This document shows, one piece after another, positions 18,421-26,934 of a DNA stretch of 64,000 nucleotides. How positions within the stretch are numbered: position 1 is the stretch's first letter; every line of letters starts with the position of its first letter. The notes under the pieces were generated by a model. The model searched no databases. It was given only the letters and a program-made list of their open reading frames with translations, and was not told where the DNA came from. The stretch covers positions 496,001 to 560,000 of the forward strand of contig NZ_VFWX01000001.1 in the NCBI RefSeq assembly GCF_006442965.1, written 5' to 3'. This DNA comes from Mesorhizobium sp. CU3. Its GTDB lineage: Bacteria > Pseudomonadota > Alphaproteobacteria > Rhizobiales > Rhizobiaceae. A program made the translations under genes and the position numbers.

Positions 18421-19196
18421 TGGACGCTCCCCGAAGTAGCAGCGATCCGCACGGCGACTCCGGCGTCCTCCAGCATGCGCGCGTCCGCGTCGGACAGGCC
18501 ATCGTCGGTCACCAGCGTGCCGATTCGCGACAAGGGGAGCGCAATGCTGCGCGCCTGGATCTGCAGCTTGCGGCTGTCGGCCAGCACAACGATCTGGTCG
18601 GCGCAAAGGCTGAGATCGGCAATGGAGCGGACCAGCAAGGGGTGCGATTCGAGCACCCCGTCCTGGCTGACGCCCTGCGCGCCGAGAAAAAACTTCGAAG
18701 CGTAGAAAGGCGATGTCGCGGTCTGCGAATGGATAATGCCGGGCTCGCGATGCAGGTCGCCGCCGGCAATCGTTAGACTGCAGTTGCCATGGTCGCCGAG
18801 ATAGGCGGCGAGCGGCATCGAATTGGTGAACAGGCGGATGTTGCGGTCGGCGAGCCTGACGCCGAGATGGAAGCAGGTCGAGCCGCCATGGACGATGACG
18901 GCGTCGCCGTCGCGCACCATGGTCGCGGCGACGGCGGCGATCTGCCGCTTGGCCTCGACCGCCAGATCGCGATTCTCGTCATAGGGCCTGGCGTAGGCGA
19001 TCACCTGCGAGGCGCCGTCCAGCGCCGAAATACCGCCATAGACCTTCCGGGCCTCGCCAGCCTCGTCGATCTTGTCGATGTCGCGGCGGACGGTCGCGGC
19101 AGAAACGCCGAGACGTTCCTGCAGCTCGCGCACCGACGCGAACGGCCGATCGCGCAACAGCTCGACAATCTGACGCTGGCGGCCGGAGTCGCTCAA
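18417..19196 (-). CDS. DeoR-family transcriptional regulator
   Basis: The 259-residue product has an N-terminal DeoR helix-turn-helix (RQRQIVELL, then VSAATVRRDIDKI) and a C-terminal sugar-phosphate sensor domain with a FFLGAQGVS-type segment and DQIVVLADSRK. DeoR proteins usually repress catabolic operons until a phosphorylated sugar binds. The start was set at TTG 19196 because GGGGAGGA lies four bases upstream and the resulting length fits the family. Longer frames starting upstream would run through the operator region. It is the first gene of its operon and faces the aldolase operon. Two similar operator candidates lie at 19241 and 19279. Confidence 0.85.
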   Translation of the reverse strand: MSDSGRQRQIVELLRDRPFASVRELQERLGVSAATVRRDIDKIDEAGEARKVYGGISALDGASQVIAYARPYDENRDLAVEAKRQIAAVAATMVRDGDAVIVHGGSTCFHLGVRLADRNIRLFTNSMPLAAYLGDHGNCSLTIAGGDLHREPGIIHSQTATSPFYASKFFLGAQGVSQDGVLESHPLLVRSIADLSLCADQIVVLADSRKLQIQARSIALPLSRIGTLVTDDGLSDADARMLEDAGVAVRIAATSGSVQ

Positions 19197-19200
19197 TATT

Positions 19201-19208
19201 TCCTCCCC
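19201..19208 (-). promoter_or_regulatory. Ribosome-binding site that decides the TTG start of the DeoR gene
   Basis: GGGGAGGA on the minus strand is followed by AATA and then TTG at 19196. No ATG start further upstream has a comparable site. Confidence 0.6.
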
Positions 19209-19240
19209 GATGCCACTTTTCGATGGCATTTGGCGTAACT

Positions 19241-19256
19241 TACTCAACATTAGTTG
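19241..19256. promoter_or_regulatory. Operator candidate 1 for the DeoR regulator
   Basis: TACTCAACATTAGTTG contains the inverted pair CAAC and GTTG. It lies in the divergent region between the DeoR and aldolase genes and matches the second site 38 bases away except for three positions. Confidence 0.45.
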
Positions 19257-19278
19257 GATTGCAAGCGAGTTTTGATCA

Positions 19279-19294
19279 TACTCAATCATAGTTG
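19279..19294. promoter_or_regulatory. Operator candidate 2 for the DeoR regulator
   Basis: TACTCAATCATAGTTG is a near copy of the site at 19241-19256. The 38-base centre spacing and shared orientation suggest paired binding that could repress both divergent promoters. Confidence 0.45.
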
Positions 19295-19386
19295 ACGGAT
19301 GTCGCTCATATCTGCGATATCAGCGCCAGATTGCGGTCCCTGTGGAGGGGCCTGCAGGATGCGGCCAGGCCGCTGGAGGACGCGTG

Positions 19387-20445
19387 ATGGCGATCGGAGC
19401 TGATGCGCTCAACTTGGCGGATGCGCAGGAACTCGCCGCCTTGAGGGCGCTGTCGGCCGACATCGGCAGCAGCCCGCATCTCACCCAGGGGGCCGGCGGC
19501 AACACGTCGCTGAAGGCAGCCGACACGCTGTGGATCAAGGCCTCCGGCACCTGGCTGAAGGACGCGCTCGCCGCCGACATCATGGTGCCGGTGGCGATCA
19601 GCCCGCTGATCGAAGCCGTCGAACGGCGCCATCCGGACGCCGATCTGCCGCAGCGCTTCACCATCGAGGCGCTCAATCCACGTGGACTGCGGCCGTCGAT
19701 CGAAACCACGGTGCATGCACTGATGCCGCAGCGCGTGGTGCTGCATGTTCATTGCGTCGACACCATCTCGCTCGCCGTGCAGGCCGACGGCGAGGCCGAG
19801 GCCGGGCGGCGCCTCGATGGGATCGAATGGGCCTATGTTGCCTATCGTCGGCCGGGCCTGCCGCTCGCCCAGGGCATCGCCGAACGGCTGCGGCCAGGTG
19901 TCGATGTGCTGATCCTCGGCAATCACGGGCTGGTGGTGGCGGCCGAAACCGTGGCCGAGGCGGAACTTCTGCTGCGCCGGGTCACCATGCTGCTGGCGCG
20001 GCCGGTACGCGCGGCGGCGCCGCCCGACATCGCCGCCCTGCTCGCGCTGGCCGGAGACAGCGGCTACGGCCTGCCCGCCGATATCGAAGCGCATGCGACG
20101 GCGATCGATCCGGAAAGCCTGCGCATAGCCGAAGCCGGCAGCCTCTACCCCGACCACGTCATCTTCCTCGGCCGGGGCTCGGTCGTGGCGAGGCCCGGCG
20201 AAAGCGCGGCGGACGTCGTTCGGCGCATCGGCGCAGCGCCGGCGGCAATCATGTTTCCCGGCATCGGCGTTCTGATGCGCGGCGATGCCGGTGCCGGGGC
20301 GCATGCCATGCAACGCTGCCTTGCCGACGTTACCGCGCGCGTCGACGTCGCGGCGCGGCTGAACTATCTCACCGACTCAGAAAATGACGAGTTGATCAAC
20401 TGGGATGCCGAGCGCTATCGCCAGAAGCTCAACGCTGCGGACTAG
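19387..20445 (+). CDS. Class II aldolase/adducin-family sugar-phosphate aldolase
   Basis: The 352-residue product carries the class II aldolase domain of L-fuculose/L-rhamnulose phosphate aldolases: QGAGGNTSLK near the N-terminus, KASGTWL for phosphate binding, zinc ligands in VVLHVHCVDT, and LILGNHGLVV for a third His. It is longer than stand-alone FucA (about 215 residues), with a C-terminal extension of some 150 residues that resembles the aldolase part of larger RhaD-type proteins. It would cleave a phosphorylated ketose into dihydroxyacetone phosphate and an aldehyde. ATG 19387 is used; upstream frame lacks support. It is the first gene of the operon divergent from DeoR and is followed by a kinase after seven bases. 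Confidence 0.8.
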   Translation: MAIGADALNLADAQELAALRALSADIGSSPHLTQGAGGNTSLKAADTLWIKASGTWLKDALAADIMVPVAISPLIEAVERRHPDADLPQRFTIEALNPRGLRPSIETTVHALMPQRVVLHVHCVDTISLAVQADGEAEAGRRLDGIEWAYVAYRRPGLPLAQGIAERLRPGVDVLILGNHGLVVAAETVAEAELLLRRVTMLLARPVRAAAPPDIAALLALAGDSGYGLPADIEAHATAIDPESLRIAEAGSLYPDHVIFLGRGSVVARPGESAADVVRRIGAAPAAIMFPGIGVLMRGDAGAGAHAMQRCLADVTARVDVAARLNYLTDSENDELINWDAERYRQKLNAAD

Positions 20446-20452
20446 GCAGACG

Positions 20453-21727
20453 ATGGCGCGGTTGGCGGTCGGCATCGATATCGGCACCTCCGGCGCGCGC
20501 GCCGTCGCCATCCGAGCGGACTGTTCGGTAGCCGCGCGCGCCGCCGTGCCGCTCGCGCGCTTCGGCGCGAATGGTCGCGATCCGGTCGTCTGGTGGGCGG
20601 CGGTCGAAGCGGCGCTGCAGGAGCTTGTCCGCGGCATCGATCGGGCGGCGGTGTGCGCTATCGCCGTCGACGGCACGTCGGGGACGGTGCTGCCGGTCGA
20701 CGGTTCCGGCCGGGTGTTGGCCGAGCCGCTGATGTACAACGACAAGGTCGCCGACGAGACGATCCTCGCGGCAGTCGCGCGCGAGGCACCGCAGACCAGC
20801 GCGGCGCATGGCGCGACATCGGGCCTCGCCAAGGCGCTCTTACTCCAGCGCCTGCCCGGCGCCGCCAGACTGCTGCATCAGGCCGACTGGATAGCCGGAC
20901 AGTTTTCCGGCCGCTTCGATATCAGCGACGACAACAACTGCCTCAAGACCGGTTACGATGTCGAGGCCGGTCGCTGGCCGGACTGGGTCGCCAGGACCGG
21001 CATGCGCGTGGAACTGCTGCCCGAAGTCGTGAGGCCAGGCAGCGTGACCGGTAGAATTGCCACCGGTACCGCCGAGTTATTCGGCCTGCCGCGTGACGTC
21101 GCCGTAGTCGCCGGTACGACGGACGGCTGCGCCTCGTTCCTGGCCACGGGTGCCGCGGCCGCTGGCGACGGCGTCACCGCGCTCGGCTCGTCGCTGACCC
21201 TCAAGATCCTGTCGGATCGGCCGATCTCGGCGCCGCGCTACGGCATCTACAGTCATCGCCTGGGCGATGCCTGGCTGGCGGGCGGTGCATCGAATACCGG
21301 CGGCAAGGTACTCGCCCAGCATTTTTCAGTGGCTCGCATTGTCGAACTCAGCGCGGCAATCGATCCGGGGACGAGCACCGGGCTCGACTATTATCCGCTC
21401 GGCGCGGCCGGCGAACGCTTTCCAATCGCCGATCCAACGCTGCCGCCGCGCCTGCTGCCCCGGCCGGCATCAGACGCCGACTATCTCAAAGCCATGCTGG
21501 AAGGCATCGCTTCCATCGAGGCGCTCGGCTATCAGCGGCTTGCCGAACTCGGCGCGCCAAAACTGACGTCGGTGCGCAGCGTCGGCGGCGGCGCCGCCAA
21601 TCCAGCCTGGACCGCAATCCGGCGGCGCAAGCTCGCCGTCGATTTCCTGCCCGCACTGTCCGACGAGGCGGCCGCTGGCGCGGCGCGGCTCGCGCTCAAA
21701 GGCGCAGACCAAGCGGGGCTGCTGTGA
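20453..21727 (+). CDS. FGGY-family carbohydrate kinase, D-ribulokinase-like
   Basis: The 424-residue product has the phosphate loop VGIDIGTSGARAVAIRA at its N-terminus and AVDGTSGTVLPVD, a pattern seen in short D-ribulose kinases. VVAGTTDGCASFLATGA, ALGSSLTLKIL and a C-terminal VRSVGGGAANPAW are typical FGGY signatures. ATG 20453 lies seven bases after the aldolase stop. Its stop overlaps the next gene by GTGA. With the first kinase (17050-18420) this module has two sugar kinases, which suggests either two substrates or kinase plus epimerised product. D-ribulose is inferred from family only. Confidence 0.8.
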   Translation: MARLAVGIDIGTSGARAVAIRADCSVAARAAVPLARFGANGRDPVVWWAAVEAALQELVRGIDRAAVCAIAVDGTSGTVLPVDGSGRVLAEPLMYNDKVADETILAAVAREAPQTSAAHGATSGLAKALLLQRLPGAARLLHQADWIAGQFSGRFDISDDNNCLKTGYDVEAGRWPDWVARTGMRVELLPEVVRPGSVTGRIATGTAELFGLPRDVAVVAGTTDGCASFLATGAAAAGDGVTALGSSLTLKILSDRPISAPRYGIYSHRLGDAWLAGGASNTGGKVLAQHFSVARIVELSAAIDPGTSTGLDYYPLGAAGERFPIADPTLPPRLLPRPASDADYLKAMLEGIASIEALGYQRLAELGAPKLTSVRSVGGGAANPAWTAIRRRKLAVDFLPALSDEAAAGAARLALKGADQAGLL

Positions 21728-22575
21728 GCAAGCCACAACCGCCGCACCTCGACGGGGTCGAAGCGCTGGCCGAGCGCTACGAAGTGTTTCTGCTCGACCA
21801 GTTCGGCGTGCTGCATGACGGGCAGCGGCCCTACCCCGGCGCGGTGGAAGCGCTCTCCGCGCTGCGGCACGCCGGCAAGACGGTCGTGCTGGTCTCCAAC
21901 TCCGGCAAACGCGCAGAGCCAAACGAGCAGCGCCTGCTCAAGCTCGGCTTCCAGCCGGGCAGCTGGGATCATTTCGTCTCGTCCGGCGAAGTGGCGTGGC
22001 GCGACTTCGACAGGCTTGTGGTCAACGGGAAATTCCGCCTCGGCACCAGATGCCTGCTGATCAGCCGCGACGACGATCGCTCGGCGATCGAGGGCCTAGC
22101 CTTCAGACTCGCCAAGGACGGCAACGACGCAGAGTTGGTGCTGATCTCGGCCAGCGAAGGCGATCGCTACGACCTCGACCATTACCGCGCGCTGTTCGCT
22201 CCGGCGACGGCGCGGCGGGTGCCGTGCTTCTGCACCAATCCCGACCGGATCATGCTGACGGCGGTCGGGCCGCGCTTCGGCGCCGGCGCGCTTGCCGATC
22301 TCTACGAAAGCCTCGGCGGCAGCGTCGTCCGCATCGGCAAGCCCTATCCCGAAATCTATCACGCCGCGCTGGCGCTGGCCGGCAATCCGGAACCCGGCAG
22401 CGTGGTGTGCGTCGGCGACAGCGTCGAACATGATATCGCCGGCGGCGCCGGTGTCGGCGTCGCGACCGCGCTGGTGCGGTCGGGGATACTGGCCGACGCC
22501 GGCGACTTGACGGGCCTTTTCGACGAGCACGGCGCCTATCCGGACTTTATGCTCGACGCTTTCCGCTGGCGCTGA
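21724..22575 (+). CDS. HAD-superfamily class IIA hydrolase (NagD-like)
   Basis: The 283-residue product is a HAD-IIA phosphatase-like protein: motif I LLDQFGVLHDG with nucleophile Asp25, motif II LVSNSGKRA, and the late motif VCVGDSVEHDIAGGAGVG. The second Asp of the usual DxD motif I is Phe27; this substitution occurs in a rhizobial subfamily of HAD-IIA proteins but would weaken normal phosphatase chemistry. The GTG start at 21724 overlaps the kinase stop. It probably dephosphorylates a pathway sugar phosphate or relieves sugar-phosphate stress. It ends its operon and converges with a CUT1 ATPase gene 24 bases away. Confidence 0.8.
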   Translation: MSKPQPPHLDGVEALAERYEVFLLDQFGVLHDGQRPYPGAVEALSALRHAGKTVVLVSNSGKRAEPNEQRLLKLGFQPGSWDHFVSSGEVAWRDFDRLVVNGKFRLGTRCLLISRDDDRSAIEGLAFRLAKDGNDAELVLISASEGDRYDLDHYRALFAPATARRVPCFCTNPDRIMLTAVGPRFGAGALADLYESLGGSVVRIGKPYPEIYHAALALAGNPEPGSVVCVGDSVEHDIAGGAGVGVATALVRSGILADAGDLTGLFDEHGAYPDFMLDAFRWR

Positions 22576-22599
22576 GCCGGGAACAGCTCCGGAATCTGG

Positions 22600-23667
22600 T
22601 CAATCGATACGGTTTCCACTCTTCGGATCGAAGAGGTGCAGCGCCGCCGGATCGGCGGCGAGGCGGATGGTGTCGCCCGGTTTCACGTCGCTGCGGCCCA
22701 TGACGAAGACGCAGATCTGCTGGTTGGCGAACCGGACATAGAACTGCGTCGACAGGCCCAAAGGCTCGACCACTTCGACCTCGGCCTTCAGCGCGCCGTC
22801 GTCGACCAGCCTGATGTGCTCCGGCCTGAGGCCGATGGTCAGATCGTCACCGTCCTTCAGCGGCAGGCCGTCCGGCAATCTGAGCTTCTGGCCATCGGCG
22901 AGCACGGCGTCGACCTTGCCGCCCTTTGCGACCTTTGCCGGTAAAAAATTCATGCCGGGCGAGCCGATGAAGCCGGCAACAAAGGTGTTGGCCGGGCGGT
23001 CGTAGAGCTCCAACGGGCGGCCGACCTGCTGGACATAGCCGTCGTGCATGACCACGATGCGGTCGGCCATGGTCATGGCTTCCACCTGATCATGCGTGAC
23101 ATAGACCGAGGTGGTCTTGAGCTGCTGGTGCAGCGCCTTGATCTCGGCGCGCATATGGACGCGCAATTTGGCGTCGAGATTCGAAAGCGGCTCGTCGAAC
23201 AGGAAGACCTTCGGATCGCGCACGATGGCGCGGCCCATGGCGACGCGCTGACGCTGGCCGCCGGAGAGTTGGCGCGGCAGGCGGCCGAGATAGGGATCGA
23301 GGCCGAGCCGCTTGGCGGCCGCACCGACGCGGCCGTCGATCATCGTCTTCTCAGCCTTCTTCAGCAGCAGGCTGAAGCCCATGTTGGAGGAAACGTCCAT
23401 ATGCGGATAGAGCGCGTAGGATTGGAACACCATGGCGATGTCGCGGTCCTTCGGCGCGACGTCGTTGACCAGCCGCTCGCCGATGCGGATCTCGCCGCCG
23501 GTGACTTCTTCCAGGCCGGCGATCATGCGCAGCAGCGTGGACTTGCCGCAGCCGGACGGGCCGACCAGCACAACGAACTCGCCGTCGGCGATGTCGAGGT
23601 CGACGCCGTGCAGGATGCGCAGCGAGCCGTAATCCTTCTCGACGTTTTGCAGCGTGACGGAAGCCAT
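22600..23667 (-). CDS. CUT1-family sugar ABC transporter ATPase (MalK/UgpC-like)
   Basis: The 355-residue product has Walker A GPSGCGKST at residues 36-44, signature LSGGQRQRVA near 133 and Walker B VFLFDEPLSNLD, followed by a C-terminal OB-fold (TOBE) regulatory domain. This is the MalK/UgpC architecture for import of oligosaccharides, polyols or glycerol phosphates. It is the last gene of the operon, starting three bases after the second permease stop. An identical arrangement exists at 47677-48774 in the fucose operon. Confidence 0.9.
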   Translation of the reverse strand: MASVTLQNVEKDYGSLRILHGVDLDIADGEFVVLVGPSGCGKSTLLRMIAGLEEVTGGEIRIGERLVNDVAPKDRDIAMVFQSYALYPHMDVSSNMGFSLLLKKAEKTMIDGRVGAAAKRLGLDPYLGRLPRQLSGGQRQRVAMGRAIVRDPKVFLFDEPLSNLDAKLRVHMRAEIKALHQQLKTTSVYVTHDQVEAMTMADRIVVMHDGYVQQVGRPLELYDRPANTFVAGFIGSPGMNFLPAKVAKGGKVDAVLADGQKLRLPDGLPLKDGDDLTIGLRPEHIRLVDDGALKAEVEVVEPLGLSTQFYVRFANQQICVFVMGRSDVKPGDTIRLAADPAALHLFDPKSGNRID

Positions 23668-23670
23668 TTT

Positions 23671-24519
23671 TCACCCTTTGACCGCGCCGGCGGTGAGGCC
23701 GGTGACGAGATAGCGTTGCAGGAAAGCGAAGAAGACGCAGACCGGGATCAGCGCCAGGATCGAGGCCGCCATCATCTGCCCCCAGTCGACGGCGAACTTG
23801 CCGATGAAGGTGAGCAAGCCGACTGCGAAGGTCTTCTGCTCGTCGCTGGAGATCAGCATCAGCGCGAACAAGAGCTCGCTCCAGGCGGCGGTGAAGACGA
23901 AGCCGAGCGTAGCGCCCATGCCGGGCAAGGTCAGCGGCACGATCACCCGGCGCATGGCCTGGGCCCGCGTGCAGCCATCGATCATCGCCGCTTCCTCCAG
24001 GTCCTTCGGGATGCCGTCGAAGAAGGACTGCATGAGGAAGGTGGCGAAGGCGGTGTTGAAGGCGGTGTAGATGATGATCAGGCCGATCAGGCTGTTGGTC
24101 AGGCCGAGGTCGCCCATGATGCGGTAGATCGGCGGGATGACCATGACCAACGGGAAGGTCTGGGTGAGGAGCAGCAGGATTGCGAGCGTCGCCTTGCCGC
24201 GAAAGGTGAAGCGCGACATGGCATAGCCGGCAAGCGTGGCGATGATGGTAACCAGGGCGGCCGTCGACACCGAGACGATGACACTGTTCAGGAAATAGCG
24301 CGGGAAGTCGGACGCCTCCAAGACTGTGGCGAAATTCTTGAGCGTCGTTTTCGACGGCCAGAAGGTGATGCCCTCGGAATAGAGCAGGCGCTCCGGCGTC
24401 ACCGAGATCTTCAGCGTCCAGAAGATCGGGAACAGCGCGAAGATCACGTAAGCCGCGATGGCCGCGTAGAGGCCGATGCCGCCGACGATGCGCGAGGACG
24501 TGGAGCGACCGGCGATCAT
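23671..24519 (-). CDS. CUT1-family ABC transporter permease (MalG-like)
   Basis: The 282-residue inner-membrane protein has six predicted membrane segments. The cytoplasmic EAA loop reads EEAAMIDGCTRAQAMRRVIV, which docks on the ATPase. The C-terminal GAVKG ending is typical for MalG-type subunits. Its start overlaps the stop of the first permease by one base (TGATG), so the two subunits are made in step. Confidence 0.88.
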   Translation of the reverse strand: MIAGRSTSSRIVGGIGLYAAIAAYVIFALFPIFWTLKISVTPERLLYSEGITFWPSKTTLKNFATVLEASDFPRYFLNSVIVSVSTAALVTIIATLAGYAMSRFTFRGKATLAILLLLTQTFPLVMVIPPIYRIMGDLGLTNSLIGLIIIYTAFNTAFATFLMQSFFDGIPKDLEEAAMIDGCTRAQAMRRVIVPLTLPGMGATLGFVFTAAWSELLFALMLISSDEQKTFAVGLLTFIGKFAVDWGQMMAASILALIPVCVFFAFLQRYLVTGLTAGAVKG

Positions 24520-25442
24520 CAGACGTGCCTCACCAGCGTGCGGCGGATGGCGATGAGGCCGACCGCGTAGGCGATCAGCAGCACCAGAAGCAGCACCGCG
24601 ACGGCCGAGGCGTAGCCCTTGTCCAGCGACTTGAAGGCGCTGACATAGATGTAGACCGGCACAGTGCTGGTCGAACCCGCAGGCCCGCCCTCGGTCATGA
24701 CGAAGATCAGGTCGGCGAAGGTTGCGATCCAGATGGTGCGCAGCATGACGGTGATGACGATGGTCGGCGCGAGGAAGGGCAGCGTCACCTTGGTGAAGCG
24801 CTGCCAGGGCGAGGCGCCGTCAATGGCCGCCGCCTCATGCAGTTCCGACGGGATCGACTTCAGCGCCGCAAGCAGCGTGATGGCGAAGAAGGGGATGCCG
24901 AACCAGATGTTGGCGACGATCGGCCCCCACATGGCTGTGGCGGGATCGGACAGCACATTGGTCGGCTCGGCCTTCAGCCCAAGCGCGAAGAGCCAGTGCG
25001 GCAACGGCCCGATAATGGGATTGAATAGCCAAGCCCAGGTGAGGCCGGAGAGGAAGGACGGCACGGCCCAAGGCAGGAAGACAACGGCCTGCACGACCTT
25101 GCGACCGTAGAACGGCTTGTCCAAGAGCAGCGCCAAGCCGAGGCCAAGGAAGAACTGGAAAAACAAGCTGGCAACGGTCCACCACAGCGTGTTGATCAGC
25201 GCCTGGCCGAGCACCTGGTCGGAGAACATCGCCTGGTATTGGGCAAGGCCGACATATTGCGATTTGAAGGCCGAGAATTTGCGGAAGGAATAGCTGATGC
25301 CGATGACCAGCGGCACCAAAAGCACCAGGACCAAAAGCACGATAGCCGGCGAAAGATAGAGCCACGGTTCGATCGCGGCCTTGGTCAGCCGCTTGCTTCG
25401 CGGCCGGGCGGCGGATCGGATTTCGGACACTGCGTAGGTCAT
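24519..25442 (-). CDS. CUT1-family ABC transporter permease (MalF-like)
   Basis: The 307-residue protein has six or more membrane segments, beginning with SPAIVLLVLVLLVPLVIGIS, and the EAA loop HEAAAIDGASPWQRFTKV. It pairs with the MalG-like subunit downstream. A 187-base gap containing a palindromic mosaic repeat separates it from the binding-protein gene upstream, so its expression may be lower than that of the binding protein. Confidence 0.88.
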   Translation of the reverse strand: MTYAVSEIRSAARPRSKRLTKAAIEPWLYLSPAIVLLVLVLLVPLVIGISYSFRKFSAFKSQYVGLAQYQAMFSDQVLGQALINTLWWTVASLFFQFFLGLGLALLLDKPFYGRKVVQAVVFLPWAVPSFLSGLTWAWLFNPIIGPLPHWLFALGLKAEPTNVLSDPATAMWGPIVANIWFGIPFFAITLLAALKSIPSELHEAAAIDGASPWQRFTKVTLPFLAPTIVITVMLRTIWIATFADLIFVMTEGGPAGSTSTVPVYIYVSAFKSLDKGYASAVAVLLLVLLIAYAVGLIAIRRTLVRHV

Positions 25443-25492
25443 GAATGTTTGGCTCTACGGTGGTGGGTGAATGCCGGAAGGCAAAGCAGCGT

Positions 25493-25618
25493 CCTTCTCC
25501 CCGTTCACGGGGAGAAGATGCCGGCAGGCAGATGAGGGGCGGCGCGAACCTAGGAGACGCTGGCGCTGCCCCTCATCCGTCACTTCGTGACACCTTCTCC
25601 CCGTGGACGGGGAGAAGG
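25493..25618. repeat. Palindromic intergenic mosaic element (RIME-like)
   Basis: Two strong hairpins bound this 126-base element: CTTCTCCCCG/CGGGGAGAAG at 25494-25517 and CCTTCTCCCCG/CGGGGAGAAGG at 25593-25618, with GATGAGGGGC and GCCCCTCATC between them in inverted orientation. The layout resembles the rhizobial RIME repeats. It sits between the binding-protein and permease genes and would also form RNA hairpins there. Confidence 0.7.
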
Positions 25619-25629
25619 CAAAGACAGCG

Positions 25630-26907
25630 TCACTTCTTGTTTTTGGCCAGCCAGTCCTGCTGTTCCTTGGTCAGAAACGCGGCCCATTCGTCCGCCACCT
25701 GCTTGGCCGGCTTCTGGCCGAGCAGCACTTCCTGGAAGTTCTTGATCGCCACCTGGTCGACGAAATTGCCGAGGTTTTCCAGATGCGTGGGCGGCGTCAC
25801 CATTTCATATTTGGCGCTGTCGCTGAGCTCGGTGAACCAGCCCTTGAACTGCTCGGTCTTGAAGTGCGCATCCTGGTCGGCGCCGTTGTGGATCGGCACG
25901 ACGCCGACTTCCTTGGCCCATTCCAGATTGTCCTTCGGCGACAGCAACGTCGCCATCAGCTTCCAGGTCTCGTCCTTGTGCTGCGAGTTGGCGAACATCG
26001 CCCAGCCGGCATAGCCCAGCGTCGGGTAGGATTTGCCGCTCGGTCCGACGGGAAGCGGCGCGACGGCGAAGTCGTCGGCGCTCATCTTGTCGGCGATGCC
26101 GAGCAGGGCGTCGGGGTCCTGGTTGAGCATGGCGCAGGTGCCGGAATAGAAACCGGTCACCGTTTCGTTGAAGCCCCAGCTCACGGCATCCTTCGGCGCC
26201 AGGCCGTTCTTGTACATGTCGGCCAGCATCTGCAGGCCCTTGACCGAGCCTTCGTCGTTGATGGTCGAGGTGCCGTCCTCATTGAAGTAGCCGCCCTTGC
26301 CGTCGGCGATGTTCATGAACATGTGCATGCCGTTGAAGGCGCCGGGGCCGCCGCGCAGGCAGTAGCCGTATTTGCCGGGAATGGCCGAGATCTTCTTGGA
26401 GAAGTCGACGAATTCGTCGAGGGTTGCCGGCGGACGGTCGAGGCCGGCTTCCTTGAACAGCTTCTTGTTCCAGAACAGCGCGTTCACATAATAGCCGTAG
26501 GGGATCATGTACTGGGTGTTGTTGACGGTCGAGCCGAACTGCTTGGCGCGGTCGCCCAGCGTCTTGGCGTCATCCCACTTGGCCATATAGGCGCCGAGAT
26601 CCTCGAGCTGGCCGTTGTTGGCGTAGAGGCCCATCCAGCGTTCCGGCATCTCGACGACATCGGGCGTGTCGCCGGCCTGCACCATGGTGAGGAACTTTTC
26701 GAAGGCCTGGCCCCAGGGCAGCGAAACCACCTCGACCTTGATGCCGGGGTTGGCGCTCTCGAATTCAGCAATCTGCTTCTTCAGGAATTCGGTGCGCGGC
26801 GGGCTGGTGATGACCTCGACCAGCTTGATGGTGGTGTCGGCCAGCGCGCCGCTGGCGGAAATCGCCAGGCCGGCGACGGCGGCAAGCATGAAGGTCAGTC
26901 TTTTCAT
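25630..26907 (-). CDS. CUT1-family periplasmic solute-binding protein
   Basis: The 425-residue product has a signal peptide (KRLTFMLAAVAGLAIS, cleaved after ALA at about residue 23) and the family 1 extracellular solute-binding fold, seen in FESANPGIKVEVVSLPWGQ, GDTPDVVEMPERW and the C-terminal LGQKPAKQVADEW. ATG 26907 was preferred over one five codons earlier because it starts directly at the signal peptide basic region. It lies 27 bases after the PLP-enzyme stop, so it may be co-transcribed with GntR and that enzyme. The ligand is unknown. Confidence 0.87.
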   Translation of the reverse strand: MKRLTFMLAAVAGLAISASGALADTTIKLVEVITSPPRTEFLKKQIAEFESANPGIKVEVVSLPWGQAFEKFLTMVQAGDTPDVVEMPERWMGLYANNGQLEDLGAYMAKWDDAKTLGDRAKQFGSTVNNTQYMIPYGYYVNALFWNKKLFKEAGLDRPPATLDEFVDFSKKISAIPGKYGYCLRGGPGAFNGMHMFMNIADGKGGYFNEDGTSTINDEGSVKGLQMLADMYKNGLAPKDAVSWGFNETVTGFYSGTCAMLNQDPDALLGIADKMSADDFAVAPLPVGPSGKSYPTLGYAGWAMFANSQHKDETWKLMATLLSPKDNLEWAKEVGVVPIHNGADQDAHFKTEQFKGWFTELSDSAKYEMVTPPTHLENLGNFVDQVAIKNFQEVLLGQKPAKQVADEWAAFLTKEQQDWLAKNKK

Positions 26908-26934
26908 CTTCGGGACTCCCATTTTTTGAACGCC

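Noticed and set aside
25493..25618. Possible CRISPR or insertion-sequence remnant
   Set aside because: The repeats are inverted hairpins, not spaced direct repeats, and no transposase fragment or target duplication is visible. A mosaic palindromic element fits better.
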